A stretch of 64,000 bases of DNA. Source: a virus. Below are positions 1 to 6,010 of this stretch, piece by piece (the first letter of the stretch is position 1; every line of letters starts with the position of its first letter). The stretch covers positions 1 to 64,000 of IMG/VR virus record IMGVR_UViG_3300044732_000452, one strand, 5' to 3'. The notes below the pieces were generated by a model. It ran no database searches and was not told the DNA's origin. It saw only the letters and a list, made by a program, of their open reading frames with translations. Position numbers and translations under genes: made by a program.

Positions 1-86
1 ATACCCAGCAAGACATCCTCTGGACCAGCTGCCTGTGCAGTGCCCAAGGATGCGATCAGTGCGATTGAAGTAAGGATTCGTTTCAT
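1..86 (-). CDS. Secreted or periplasmic protein, N-terminus only (cut by window edge)
   Basis: The gene reads leftward out of the window and only 28 residues are visible. They form a typical Sec signal peptide: M-K-R start, a hydrophobic stretch (ILTSIALIASLG) and a small-residue cleavage site around A-Q-A-A, followed by GPEDVLLG. The mature part is not visible, so no function can be given. The ATG lies only 6 nt after the -10 box of its promoter, so the mRNA may be leaderless. Start chosen because it is the only ATG with a signal peptide immediately downstream. Confidence 0.7.
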   Translation of the reverse strand, partial: MKRILTSIALIASLGTAQAAGPEDVLLG

Positions 87-92
87 AGTTCT

Positions 93-121
93 ATTATACA
101 GTCAATTATTTATCAAGTCAA
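93..121 (-). promoter_or_regulatory. Sigma70-type early promoter for the gene at 86
   Basis: TTGACT (116-121) and TATAAT (93-98) on the minus strand with a 17-bp spacer. The ATG of the signal-peptide gene begins 6 nt after the -10 hexamer. Confidence 0.75.
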
Positions 122-322
122 CTCTTTAAATGTTCGCCCTTTGAGATCCAGCTTGAGCGGTGTACGGAACTTCTTTACCTGATCTGTGCCCGCAGGTATG
201 TAGGCAATAGCTGTGGCACTTCGACCTGTAACCCGCTCGTTGAAGATGTAGACATGGTTACCGGCGTTGCTGTCTGTCCACTGTGTGGTTTCCTGATAGA
301 CTTTAATCGATTTGGATGTCAT
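113..322 (-). CDS. Hypothetical early protein, 69 aa
   Basis: Not recognised. A 69-residue soluble basic protein with no membrane segment or clear motif. Last gene of a three-gene leftward unit with the genes starting at 488 and 684; its ATG lies inside the 3' end of the preceding gene (20-nt overlap), which suggests translational coupling. Its stop overlaps the promoter of the next unit, as is common throughout this compact region. Confidence 0.6.
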   Translation of the reverse strand: MTSKSIKVYQETTQWTDSNAGNHVYIFNERVTGRSATAIAYIPAGTDQVKKFRTPLKLDLKGRTFKELT

Positions 323-488
323 GTATCTTACCCTCGTTGAAGATGTAGTAAAGGTTCATAGAACCGTAGTAGACCCAGATGCAGTCATTGCCCGGAGTCA
401 TTGTGTAGTGTGTGATTCCCTTGCGGGCCATGTCCTCTTCGACTAGGATGACCTCTAGTGGGTTAAGGTCTGGATGTATCTTAAGCAC
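303..488 (-). CDS. Hypothetical early protein, 61 aa, GTG start
   Basis: Not recognised. Starts with GTG overlapping the stop of the gene at 684..481 by 8 nt, and overlaps the next gene by 20 nt. Residues are mixed with an aromatic-rich C-terminal half (IWVYYGSMNLYYIFNEG), compatible with a small beta-rich fold. The overlaps on both sides support a translationally coupled operon, but the GTG start and the lack of a family make this less certain than its neighbours. Confidence 0.5.
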   Translation of the reverse strand: MLKIHPDLNPLEVILVEEDMARKGITHYTMTPGNDCIWVYYGSMNLYYIFNEGKIHDIQID

Positions 489-684
489 GTTTCAGCACTC
501 CGAAGATCGAGTTCTGGAGTTCAGCGGCTTCCTCAGTCTCGAGGTAGAAGTCAGTCCGTGGATCCCAGTAGCGGCCTTCCTTAGGATCGTAGTAGGCAAC
601 ACGGCCATTGGGATAGTGGAAGGGTCCTTCAAGTCCTTTGCGTGGACCGTATTCCTTGTTGTGTTTGAAAACAATGTAGCTCAT
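481..684 (-). CDS. Hypothetical early protein, 67 aa
   Basis: Not recognised. First gene of the unit driven by the promoter at 711-739. The leader carries a good Shine-Dalgarno (AAGGAG) about 7-8 nt before the ATG. The product is rich in Tyr, Pro and charged residues (GRVAYYDPKEGRYWDPRTDF), with no membrane segment. The leader is the one shared by most early genes here, which marks it as a real expressed gene. Confidence 0.7.
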   Translation of the reverse strand: MSYIVFKHNKEYGPRKGLEGPFHYPNGRVAYYDPKEGRYWDPRTDFYLETEEAAELQNSIFGVLKRA

Positions 685-901
685 TGACTGCTCCTTGTTG
701 CGATGTATGTATTATAACACCGGGATAGTATTCTGTCAACCAATTCCTTGCGTCTTGTAGGGTCTTTAAGGGCTCTTCTCTATCGCTGAGAACACGATGG
801 TTTCCACAGGCTCGGACATGATAGCCTACTTGATCATTGCCTATGATACGAAAGCTTCGATCTCTGCGGAACCATTCTTCGTCGACATTGTTTAAGTTCA
901 T
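629..901 (-). CDS. Hypothetical early protein, about 90 aa, candidate leaderless gene
   Basis: Not recognised. The ATG follows the -10 box TATAAT by only 6 nt, leaving no room for a Shine-Dalgarno. The reading frame runs through the next promoter and overlaps the gene at 684 by 56 nt, so its last 25-30 codons are also promoter DNA; the convincing coding part is roughly the first 60 residues (NLNNVDEEWFRR ... LQDARNWLTEY). Longer starts upstream would translate through the promoter and were not used. It could also be a shorter protein or a non-coding leader. Confidence 0.45.
   Translation of the reverse strand: MNLNNVDEEWFRRDRSFRIIGNDQVGYHVRACGNHRVLSDREEPLKTLQDARNWLTEYYPGVIIHTSQQGAVNELHCFQTQQGIRSTQRT
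711..739 (-). promoter_or_regulatory. Sigma70-type early promoter
   Basis: TTGACA (734-739), 17-bp spacer, TATAAT (711-716), both consensus-perfect on the minus strand. Drives 684..481 and the coupled genes behind it. Confidence 0.85.
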
Positions 902-907
902 GTATGT

Positions 908-936
908 ATTATAGCAAGGTTTTACCACTCTGTCAA
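908..936 (-). promoter_or_regulatory. Sigma70-type early promoter
   Basis: TTGACA (931-936), 17 bp, TATAAT (908-913). Spacer contains the GGTAAAACC-type sequence shared by many of the array members. Confidence 0.8.
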
Positions 937-961
937 CCTCTTTTGGTGTTGTATTTTTGCC

Positions 962-1055
962 ACAAAAGGTGAGCCCCGCAACAGCTTCACAGCGTGGCAG
1001 GGCTCGGGGGTTTGCCTGGGACACTACCCCCAGGACTTCGGAGCGAACTCTCTAC
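962..1055 (-). other. GC-rich structured 3' region downstream of the HTH gene
   Basis: Read leftward from the stop at 1056. CCTGGG (1029-1034 complement) can pair with CCCAGG at 1015-1020, while an adjacent run of five G can instead pair with C5 at 1006-1010, giving mutually exclusive or pseudoknotted helices. A further helix joins 997-1004 with 972-979 (AGCCC.GC with GC.GGGCT). No long U-tract follows. It may be a terminator or a small structured RNA. Confidence 0.4.
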
Positions 1056-1325
1056 TTACGCAAGGCCGAGAGCCATAGCCTTGTAACCTGCGGCAATGAT
1101 CTTGCGGCTTGGTTGACCCATAACATACTCGGTCACTTCAACACCGTTACCGGCTTTGCGGTTGTTTGCATACACTGCGAAACCGCTTTGACGAATACGG
1201 CTGACTTCAGCTGTGACATTCTTGATACCGAAACGCTTTGCAGCCTGTGCAGGAGTCAATGCCTCGCCTGCTTTCAATGCTGTGAATAGTTTCCCGGCTT
1301 TGGTTTCTGGATTAATCGTTTTCAT
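1056..1325 (-). CDS. Small helix-turn-helix DNA-binding protein, 89 aa
   Basis: Residues about 14-50 (KLFTALKAGEALTPAQAAKRF followed by GIKNVTAEVSRIRQSGF) read as a winged-helix/HTH unit: helix, turn, recognition helix with S-R-I-R, then a beta wing. This resembles the short HTH_39-like proteins of phages. It probably binds DNA and could regulate early transcription or host genes; the target is unknown. Start chosen at MKTINPE because AAGGAAGAC lies just upstream and the longer ORF would cross the promoter. Own promoter at 1366-1394. Confidence 0.7.
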   Translation of the reverse strand: MKTINPETKAGKLFTALKAGEALTPAQAAKRFGIKNVTAEVSRIRQSGFAVYANNRKAGNGVEVTEYVMGQPSRKIIAAGYKAMALGLA

Positions 1326-1365
1326 TTTGTCTTCCTTGTTAGATACTGCTGTGCAGTTATTATCT

Positions 1366-1394
1366 ATTATAGAGAAGACTGACTGGTAAATCAA
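1366..1394 (-). promoter_or_regulatory. Sigma70-type early promoter
   Basis: TTGATT (1389-1394), 17-bp spacer, TATAAT (1366-1371) on the minus strand. It overlaps the stop codon of the gene 1609..1391. Confidence 0.7.
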
Positions 1395-1609
1395 GCACTA
1401 ATTTTGCCAAATTCACGATCGACATAATGTCCGATCAGTTTACGCTGGATAAGGGTAATCAAATCCCCGTGCTGATCCGAAACAATGAATCGAACAGGGC
1501 AACGACCCCAAGTACCGGACCTTTGGAACTCTGCAAACCATTTGCGGTGTTGCTTGTTCTCCGGATCGAATGCCGTCCAAGGACGACCAATATAATCTAA
1601 TCTACTCAT
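1391..1609 (-). CDS. Hypothetical early protein, 72 aa
   Basis: Not recognised. Starts at MSRLDYIGRPW; the longer ORF begins upstream without an initiation signal. Rich in aromatic and basic residues (TAFDPENKQHRKWFAEFQRS). An AGAGAG sequence precedes the ATG. No consensus promoter directly upstream, so it is probably read together with the gene ending at 1694. Confidence 0.6.
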   Translation of the reverse strand: MSRLDYIGRPWTAFDPENKQHRKWFAEFQRSGTWGRCPVRFIVSDQHGDLITLIQRKLIGHYVDREFGKISA

Positions 1610-1693
1610 AGTGTTCTCTCTGAATACCCCGTTATACATGTTATCGAAGAGGACTTATTGACATTGCCTCTACGCACACTGCAGGGGTTATTC

Positions 1694-2113
1694 TTAGTAA
1701 GGGGCGTCTTCCATGTCAGCCAGCTGGGCAATCACTTGGGCTTTAGTAGGAGTGGGTTTGGCTTCTGCCTTCTTAGCAGCCACCTTGGCTTCGATAGCCT
1801 TCATAGTAGGCTTGGCCTTTGCAGCTTTGGCAACCTTAGCCTCTTTAGCAGGCACTTCGCTACGCTTGTCGATCTCAGCAGCCAGTGCAGCCAACACATC
1901 AGCATTGGTCTTGCCGTTGGTAGTGGCAAAGTCGATCTCCATGAGATAAGCAACAGCGTCCTCTTTGGTCATAGCGTGTTTCAGCTCGATGATATCAATA
2001 TCGGTATGACCGTTCTTGATCAGCACCTTGGTACGCAGTGCGTCATTGGCAAAACGAACTTTGAATTGGCCATCTTGTTTAGAAACGCCAGCATGGGTAA
2101 AAGATTTAGACAT
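1694..2113 (-). CDS. Early protein with Ala/Lys-rich histone-like tail, 139 aa
   Basis: Two parts. Residues 1-75 form a globular region with alternating beta and helix (GQFKVRFANDALRTKVLIKNG, then a helical TKEDAVAYLMEIDF). Residues about 85-130 are an Ala/Lys/Pro-rich repeat-like tail (AKEAKVAKAAKAKPTMKAIE), similar in composition to histone H1 or AlgP tails, which suggests nucleic-acid binding. The function is not known. Start at MSKSFTHAG: AAGGAAAT lies just upstream, whereas the longer start lies on top of the transcription start. Confidence 0.65.
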   Translation of the reverse strand: MSKSFTHAGVSKQDGQFKVRFANDALRTKVLIKNGHTDIDIIELKHAMTKEDAVAYLMEIDFATTNGKTNADVLAALAAEIDKRSEVPAKEAKVAKAAKAKPTMKAIEAKVAAKKAEAKPTPTKAQVIAQLADMEDAPY

Positions 2114-2170
2114 AAAATTTCCTTTGTGTTTGTCTGTGTGTACGAACAGCACCGCGCTGTCCATGTATTA

Positions 2171-2199
2171 ATTATAACCTCTTTTGGAGGAACTGTCAA
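2171..2199 (-). promoter_or_regulatory. Sigma70-type early promoter
   Basis: TTGACA (2194-2199), 17 bp, TATAAT (2171-2176). The -35 box overlaps the stop codon of the upstream small HTH gene. Confidence 0.85.
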
Positions 2200-2375
2200 C
2201 CAAAATATGGCGAATAGACTTCCTCCTCTTGTGGCGTATCAGCAACACTGTTGCCTTCAATCCAACCGTAGACCATCTCCACGGGGCAATCCAATGTCAG
2301 TGCAATCATTCTGGCACTCATGCCATCGATGTACAGTTGCTCAATGTCGTATGCCAGTTCAGCGATCTTGCTCAT
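2196..2375 (-). CDS. Small HTH-like protein, 59 aa
   Basis: A short gene (59 codons plus stop). It starts MSKIAELAYDIEQLYIDG and continues MSARMIALTLDCPVEMVYGW; the second stretch has the helix-turn-helix pattern of short sigma-region-4-like domains (small residue, A-x-x-L-x-C-P, then a recognition-like helix), ending in an acidic QEEE tail. Similar mini-proteins are common in T4-like phages. Its ATG overlaps the TGA of the upstream gene (ATGA), so the two are translationally coupled. Possible transcription regulator; target unknown. Confidence 0.7.
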   Translation of the reverse strand: MSKIAELAYDIEQLYIDGMSARMIALTLDCPVEMVYGWIEGNSVADTPQEEEVYSPYFG

Positions 2376-2785
2376 TCCATTTCCTCCTCTTGCTTCTCTT
2401 GTTCAAATGCCAGTTCTAACGGAATCCAATTCTCTTGTGTGCCGTAGTGACGAACATACCACTGAGCCTTGCCTTTCCAGTTCATGCTGAGGATGTAGTC
2501 GTACTCCTCGCCGCTGACATTTTTGTAATAGTCCTCAATGTCTTTGTATTTCTCAATCGACAACTCTTCACCGCGTTGTGTGTAGGCACCCTGTTTAGTT
2601 TCCTCAACAGAGTCGCACAGGCTTGAGAAACCGCCCAAGTCAATCAAGTCACGCAGTTTGAACGGATCGCTGTAGTGCTTGAGCAAGAGCTGGCCGTTGT
2701 GTGCCAGGTAGCCGTCCCAGTGACAGTAGACTTGCTGTACTGTGCCATCTGCAAACTCAAGTGCGATAGTGCTTCGTGTACCCAT
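2372..2785 (-). CDS. Conserved phage hypothetical protein, 137 aa
   Basis: Begins MGTRSTIALEFADGTVQQVY followed by CHWDGYLAHNGQLL, a signature I recognise as a widespread uncharacterised phage early-gene family (beta-rich N-terminus, C-terminal WYVRHYG motif). No membrane segment or catalytic motif. First gene of a two-gene unit with the 59-aa HTH protein (ATGA overlap). Promoter at 2817-2845. Confidence 0.75.
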   Translation of the reverse strand: MGTRSTIALEFADGTVQQVYCHWDGYLAHNGQLLLKHYSDPFKLRDLIDLGGFSSLCDSVEETKQGAYTQRGEELSIEKYKDIEDYYKNVSGEEYDYILSMNWKGKAQWYVRHYGTQENWIPLELAFEQEKQEEEME

Positions 2786-2816
2786 TGTGTGCTCCAGTGT
2801 GTTTGTGTAAGTGTTA

Positions 2817-2845
2817 ATTATAGCAAGGTTTTACCAAACTGTCAA
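2817..2845 (-). promoter_or_regulatory. Sigma70-type early promoter
   Basis: TTGACA (2840-2845), 17 bp, TATAAT (2817-2822) on the minus strand; the leader ends in a CTGGAG Shine-Dalgarno. Confidence 0.85.
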
Positions 2846-2895
2846 CCCCTGCGAAGTACCCAGGCGTGTTGCAGGGTCTAATGGCAGGGGTTGAC
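2841..2895. repeat. 12-bp perfect inverted repeat overlapping a -35 box
   Basis: GTCAACCCCTGC (2841-2852) is matched exactly by its reverse complement at 2884-2895, with a 31-nt loop. The left arm contains most of the -35 box of the promoter at 2817-2845, and the right arm overlaps the 3' end of the upstream gene. It may terminate the upstream transcript or act as an operator. Confidence 0.55.
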
Positions 2896-2898
2896 ATT

Positions 2899-3141
2899 TC
2901 AGCAATCGGGATCAAAGTCTGCCCACTCTTGCGCTTCGTCGGGCTGTCCGTCAGCTTCCTCTTGCTCCAGGCGCTCTGCACAGTCCAGGAAGTTTTGGCA
3001 CAGCTCGCGCATATACTCATAAGCTGCTTTCTCAGTGCGGCTCAAGTCCAGCTCGCTCATAGAGTCCGCATTGTCCATTGCTTCCACGCAGTGACGCAGA
3101 TCATTCATTGTGTTCTCAAACATGCAGTAAGACATATTCAT
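2899..3141 (-). CDS. Hypothetical acidic early protein, 80 aa
   Basis: Not recognised. Acidic, mostly helical (FENTMNDLRHCVEAMDNADS, then TEKAAYEYMRELCQNFLDCA), with four Cys spread along the chain and an acidic tail. Start at MNMSYC, preceded by the common AAAGGAGCTGAT leader. Single gene between its promoter (3169-3197) and the next. Confidence 0.7.
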   Translation of the reverse strand: MNMSYCMFENTMNDLRHCVEAMDNADSMSELDLSRTEKAAYEYMRELCQNFLDCAERLEQEEADGQPDEAQEWADFDPDC

Positions 3142-3168
3142 ATCAGCTCCTTTGTTGTGTATGTGTGT

Positions 3169-3197
3169 ATTATAACACTGTTTGGCTACCCTGTCAA
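3169..3197 (-). promoter_or_regulatory. Sigma70-type early promoter
   Basis: TTGACA (3192-3197), 17 bp, TATAAT (3169-3174). Upstream flank GGGTCTTTGG recurs before other promoters of the array (8504, 4432). Confidence 0.85.
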
Positions 3198-3213
3198 CCA
3201 AAGACCCTACAGC

Positions 3214-3477
3214 TTACTCGGGCTTTACGCCCATAGCTTCAACAGCTTTCACGCCCTCTGCTGTAAGATAAAGTACACGATTGCGGGTAGCTGTAACAAC
3301 AAACACAGCGCCCTCTTGCCCATCGTTCCAGCTGTCGTAGCGCACAGCAGGGTTTTTAAGCAGAGCAGTTATAGCCATCTTACGAGCACGTTCGCCCTCG
3401 TTGTAAGTGCCATTGCATCCGCACATGCAGCCGGGCTTGCCAGTGTAAGAGCGGGTAGTTTGATTGACTGTAAGCAT
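3214..3477 (-). CDS. Hypothetical early protein with CxCxC motif, 87 aa
   Basis: Begins MLTVNQTTRSYTGKPGCMCG; the short cluster G-C-M-C-G-C-N-G near residue 18 could bind a metal, but no second Cys pair is present. The rest looks like a small winged-helix-type fold (ALLKNPAVRYDSW, then VVTATRNRVLYLTAEG). Function unknown. Start follows the shared AAGGAG leader; upstream extensions run through the promoter and were discarded. Confidence 0.7.
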   Translation of the reverse strand: MLTVNQTTRSYTGKPGCMCGCNGTYNEGERARKMAITALLKNPAVRYDSWNDGQEGAVFVVTATRNRVLYLTAEGVKAVEAMGVKPE

Positions 3478-3502
3478 GTCTACTCCTTGTTGCGATGTAT
3501 GT

Positions 3503-3531
3503 ATTATAACAAGATTTTGCCAACTTGTCAA
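3503..3531 (-). promoter_or_regulatory. Sigma70-type early promoter
   Basis: TTGACA (3526-3531), 17 bp, TATAAT (3503-3508); overlaps the stop codon of 3752..3528. Confidence 0.85.
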
Positions 3532-3752
3532 GCCAGCGTAGCAGAAACCTTATCCGCTGTAGGGTCATACTTGAGGAACAGTTTGCCCGCACCGTCATCA
3601 GTGTCTGTCACAAGGTAGCAGAACTCGTGCCCGTTGGTGATGCCCAGGAAGCGGGCTGTCTTGAGTTTGGGTCGGCCTTTGACGGGCAGTGCCTGCTCTA
3701 GCATAACTGCTGGCATGTTGGTGAGGAGTTTGAGTTTGTCCGCTGTAATCAT
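3528..3752 (-). CDS. Hypothetical early protein, 74 aa
   Basis: Not recognised. Helical N-terminus (MITADKLKLLTNMPAVMLEQ) followed by a beta-rich half (GHEFCYLVTDTDDGAGKLFL). Its ATG overlaps the TGA of the 51-aa upstream gene (ATGA), so both are read from the promoter at 3932-3960. Confidence 0.65.
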   Translation of the reverse strand: MITADKLKLLTNMPAVMLEQALPVKGRPKLKTARFLGITNGHEFCYLVTDTDDGAGKLFLKYDPTADKVSATLA

Positions 3753-3904
3753 TCCGCCTCCAACTCGCAGTCCTCTAACACAGCATCTGCGGTCTCAATA
3801 AAGCCCAACAGCTCATTGCCTGCACAGTTCTTGCCCTGTGCAAACAGGAAGTCCGCAAACTGTTCCATCTTTCCCAACAGCTCTTCAACATCTGTACGCT
3901 TCAT
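3749..3904 (-). CDS. Hypothetical acidic mini-protein, 51 aa
   Basis: Short gene. Helical and acidic (KRTDVEELLGKMEQFADFLF, then LLGFIETADAVLEDCELEAE) with two Cys. Preceded by CAGGAG at proper spacing and the promoter at 3932-3960, and coupled to the next gene by an ATGA overlap. Function unknown; the size and acidity would fit a small inhibitor of a host protein, which is speculation. Confidence 0.65.
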   Translation of the reverse strand: MKRTDVEELLGKMEQFADFLFAQGKNCAGNELLGFIETADAVLEDCELEAE

Positions 3905-3931
3905 GTCTGCTCCTGTTTAGTGTATGTGTGT

Positions 3932-3960
3932 ATTATAACGCAAAAGGGCACTGCTGTCAA
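3932..3960 (-). promoter_or_regulatory. Sigma70-type early promoter fused to a hairpin
   Basis: TTGACA (3955-3960), 17 bp, TATAAT (3932-3937). The -35 sits in the loop of an AAGGGCA/TGCCCTT inverted repeat (about 3945-3971) whose 3' arm is followed by T residues, so the same DNA may end the upstream transcript and start the next. Confidence 0.75.
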
Positions 3961-3986
3961 CAATGCCCTTCCACTTTACTGTACTA

Positions 3987-4373
3987 TTAAATGCCCTCGC
4001 ACTCCGCAATCACAGCGTTAACATGCTGGGGGTCCAAACGCATTAAGCCCGCAATAAACTTATCTCCTACATCGCACGACACGTAATTGTCGCCCTGCAT
4101 ACCCTGCTCGCTGTACTCCACGTCGTTTGCTTCTGCTTGCGTAAAGCCCAACGTAACCAAGTACTCACGCAGTTCTGCTTTAAACTGCTTGTCTGTGTAA
4201 ATTAGTCCCATTGTGTTAACGTCCCAGCTGTCTGCTGTAAAGTACACACACAGCTCGCCGAAGTCTCTCTCGTCGTTAATGAACTGCAAGTCTAGTTTCG
4301 TAACGTCTACAGCTTTAGCTGTGCGGCTCCAGTAGCCGAGTCCGTTTGTGTGCAGTGTAGTGTATGTTTGCAT
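3987..4373 (-). CDS. Hypothetical early protein, 128 aa
   Basis: Not recognised. Mixed alpha/beta and acidic, with the segment GELCVYFTADSWDVNTMG and a helical, Asp-containing C-terminal third (VGDKFIAGLMRLDPQHVNAV). Start at MQTYTTLH, preceded by AAAGGAAATTAAA; an alternative ATG further upstream sits directly on the transcription start. Promoter at 4404-4432. Confidence 0.65.
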   Translation of the reverse strand: MQTYTTLHTNGLGYWSRTAKAVDVTKLDLQFINDERDFGELCVYFTADSWDVNTMGLIYTDKQFKAELREYLVTLGFTQAEANDVEYSEQGMQGDNYVSCDVGDKFIAGLMRLDPQHVNAVIAECEGI

Positions 4374-4403
4374 TTTAATTTCCTTTTCGTTTAACATGTG
4401 TGT

Positions 4404-4432
4404 ATTATAACGCAAAAAGGTACACAGGGCAA
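4404..4432 (-). promoter_or_regulatory. Sigma70-type early promoter, weak -35
   Basis: TTGCCC (4427-4432), 17 bp, TATAAT (4404-4409). Preceded by a short ACCCTA/TAGGGT hairpin at the end of the upstream unit. Confidence 0.7.
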
Positions 4433-4456
4433 CCAAAGACCCTATGTGCTGTAGGG

Positions 4457-4633
4457 TTATAAAGTAAACACTGCTACAGTGTCTCCTGCTTGCTTAATGC
4501 TTTGTGTTGCATGTGCGAGCATAGTTTTATATTTGTACATGCTTGCTTTATTTTTTTGTGCTACTGCTAGCGGCACAAATTTTCCTGCAATTAGATAAGT
4601 GTTATTGCGTTGCAGTGTATACATTTTTAACAT
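4457..4633 (-). CDS. Hypothetical basic mini-protein, 58 aa
   Basis: Not recognised. Basic, starting MLKMYTLQRNNTYLIAG and ending DTVAVFTL; a central Lys/Tyr-rich helix (KNKASMYKYKTMLAHATQS). AGGAACC precedes the ATG. AT-rich codon choice (TTA, GCT, TTT) differs from its GC-richer neighbours and resembles the gene at 8598, hinting at a different origin. Confidence 0.6.
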   Translation of the reverse strand: MLKMYTLQRNNTYLIAGKFVPLAVAQKNKASMYKYKTMLAHATQSIKQAGDTVAVFTL

Positions 4634-4663
4634 TTTGGTTCCTGTTTGTTTTAACATGTGTGT

Positions 4664-4692
4664 ATTATAACACTGTTTTGTAAAACGAGCAA
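4664..4692 (-). promoter_or_regulatory. Sigma70-type early promoter, weak -35
   Basis: TTGCTC (4687-4692), 17 bp, TATAAT (4664-4669) on the minus strand. A GGGGCT hairpin marks the end of the upstream unit. Confidence 0.65.
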
Positions 4693-4716
4693 CCAAAGCC
4701 CCTGGGGGCTGTAGGG

Positions 4717-5265
4717 TTATTCTTGATCCTCTTGGTTCTCTTCTTCCCAGTCAGCCATACTCTCGCTGATGCAGAAGTAGTCGTCTAACTCCTCGCCGAT
4801 CATGTCACGCACCGTGTCAGCAGTTGCGCCACCGTACTCACAGCAGTCGTCACTACCGTTGTCCCACTTGCCCACAAACTGCATGCCAGGCTCGTAGTAG
4901 AAGGCCACTAGATCAAAGCCCAAGTCCATCAACTGCTCATATGCACGGATGGGTGGTGCCCAGGCACTGTCGAAGCCAGCTGTGACAGTGTTAGCATCCT
5001 CGATCTCTACATTGCTAGACTCTACATCCCACTTGGTGCCCCAGTTGGCCACATTGAAGTCATACCAGGAACTGTATCCGTACTTCTCTCGGTTAGCTTT
5101 TTCAGCATCGTTGGTGCCCATCTGAGCCACAGTGTCCAGCAGTTCGGCAGGGCAAGGAATGAACTCCTGCAGGAACTTGCCCTCTTGCAGAGCCTTGGCG
5201 GCCCGCTGGATCATTTGGGGGTCTGCGTGACGCAGTGTAATACCGTTTGAACACCAATTAGGCAT
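4717..5265 (-). CDS. Api92-like / DUF1281-type protein, 182 aa
   Basis: The N-terminus MPNWCSNGITLRH is the hallmark of the Api92/YubB ferredoxin-like family found in phages and plasmids. Further family-like features are a Trp-rich segment (ANWGTKWDVESS), FDSAWAPPIRAYEQL, and a C-terminal YYEPGMQFVGKWDNG block followed by an acidic tail. The family has no established biochemical role. Last gene of a three-gene unit starting at 5739; it overlaps the previous gene by 8 nt. The upstream in-frame extension lacks a ribosome site. Confidence 0.8.
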   Translation of the reverse strand: MPNWCSNGITLRHADPQMIQRAAKALQEGKFLQEFIPCPAELLDTVAQMGTNDAEKANREKYGYSSWYDFNVANWGTKWDVESSNVEIEDANTVTAGFDSAWAPPIRAYEQLMDLGFDLVAFYYEPGMQFVGKWDNGSDDCCEYGGATADTVRDMIGEELDDYFCISESMADWEEENQEDQE

Positions 5266-5470
5266 CGTAGCTCTCCTCGCCAAGTTCAGTAATCTCTTCT
5301 TCCACCACACTGATATCAACAATGCGGAACCGTTGTGTCATATCGCTAACACCACAGAACGCATCTGTGAAGCTTTGGTTCTCTGCCAGAAACTCCAGCA
5401 CACTTTGACGATCCGTGCCCTCGGGCACTTCAATCTCCTGACGGAGAACAGTTGTAACCATTGCTTTCAT
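5258..5470 (-). CDS. Hypothetical early protein, 70 aa
   Basis: Not recognised. Beta-strand N-terminus (MKAMVTTVLRQEIEVPEGTD) and acidic C-terminus (VVEEEITELGEESYDA). Starts one base inside the stop codon of the preceding gene (TAATG) and overlaps the Api92-like gene by 8 nt, so it lies in the middle of a coupled operon driven from 5766-5794. Confidence 0.65.
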   Translation of the reverse strand: MKAMVTTVLRQEIEVPEGTDRQSVLEFLAENQSFTDAFCGVSDMTQRFRIVDISVVEEEITELGEESYDA

Positions 5471-5739
5471 TAGATGATCTCCTCTTCCCACTCGTAAAAA
5501 GAAACAGCCGGGTCCAACTTCTTCAACTGCTTTGCCGCAGTCATCAGTTCCTTGTAGCGACGATTGACTTCTGTGCGGCTCAGTTCGCCATCACAGGTCA
5601 AGTTCTCCGGACTCAATGCGGCATCGATCATGTCTGCGATACGCTGGCGACCCTTGGCACTCTGGATCTCGTATTGCTCGCCTTTGAAGAAACTGTTCCA
5701 GTGATTCTTCTGCTCGATAAACTTCTCTAGTGCTTTCAT
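5470..5739 (-). CDS. Hypothetical early protein, 89 aa
   Basis: Predominantly helical and charged (MKALEKFIEQKNHWNSFFKG; GRQRIADMIDAALSPENL; RRYKELMTAAKQLKKLDP). No known motif recognised. First gene of the three-gene unit; its leader has TAAGGAG about 6 nt upstream of the ATG. Confidence 0.7.
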   Translation of the reverse strand: MKALEKFIEQKNHWNSFFKGEQYEIQSAKGRQRIADMIDAALSPENLTCDGELSRTEVNRRYKELMTAAKQLKKLDPAVSFYEWEEEII

Positions 5740-5765
5740 CTTTGCTCCTTAGTGTGTAAGTGTGT

Positions 5766-5794
5766 ATTATAGCAAGAAAACAGGGGATTGTCAA
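5766..5794 (-). promoter_or_regulatory. Sigma70-type early promoter
   Basis: TTGACA (5789-5794), 17 bp, TATAAT (5766-5771). Confidence 0.85.
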
Positions 5795-5799
5795 CTACC

Positions 5800-5975
5800 C
5801 GTTAGTCCGTCTCTAACGTTCGGTGTGCCAAACATTACGCCCTAGTTCCCCGTCAGCAACTCGTGTAAACTTTCGTTTACAACTGCCTTCATGCCCCACA
5901 GCAACCTGTCCCCGTCGGAACTCTTCGCTTGCTGTGGGCCCTAACGGACTAGGTAACCCTGTTTATTTCTTACTA
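5800..5975 (-). ncRNA. Candidate structured early non-coding RNA
   Basis: Downstream of a perfect promoter (5982-6010) there is no credible ORF but four strong helices: an 8-bp closing stem (5944-5951 with 5803-5810), a 10-bp stem (5929-5938 with 5895-5904), a 6-bp stem capped by a GAAA tetraloop (5875-5880 with 5865-5870), and a 10-bp stem with G-U pairs and a CACA loop (5828-5837 with 5814-5823). The nested order gives a three-way multiloop closed by the outer stem. I do not recognise it as tmRNA, 6S, RNase P or a tRNA. No long U-tract is visible. Confidence 0.6.
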
Positions 5976-5981
5976 TGCCTT

Positions 5982-6010
5982 ATTATAGCAAGGTTTTACC
6001 AACTTGTCAA
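5982..6010 (-). promoter_or_regulatory. Sigma70-type early promoter of the ncRNA candidate
   Basis: TTGACA (6005-6010), 17 bp, TATAAT (5982-5987). It overlaps the stop codon of the membrane-protein gene 6237..6007. Confidence 0.85.

Noticed and set aside
1658-2419. Long rightward ORF (253 aa) opposite the early genes
   Set aside because: Antisense shadow of two real leftward genes with ribosome sites and promoters; composition is Phe/Ser/His/Leu-rich as typical for reverse-frame translation.
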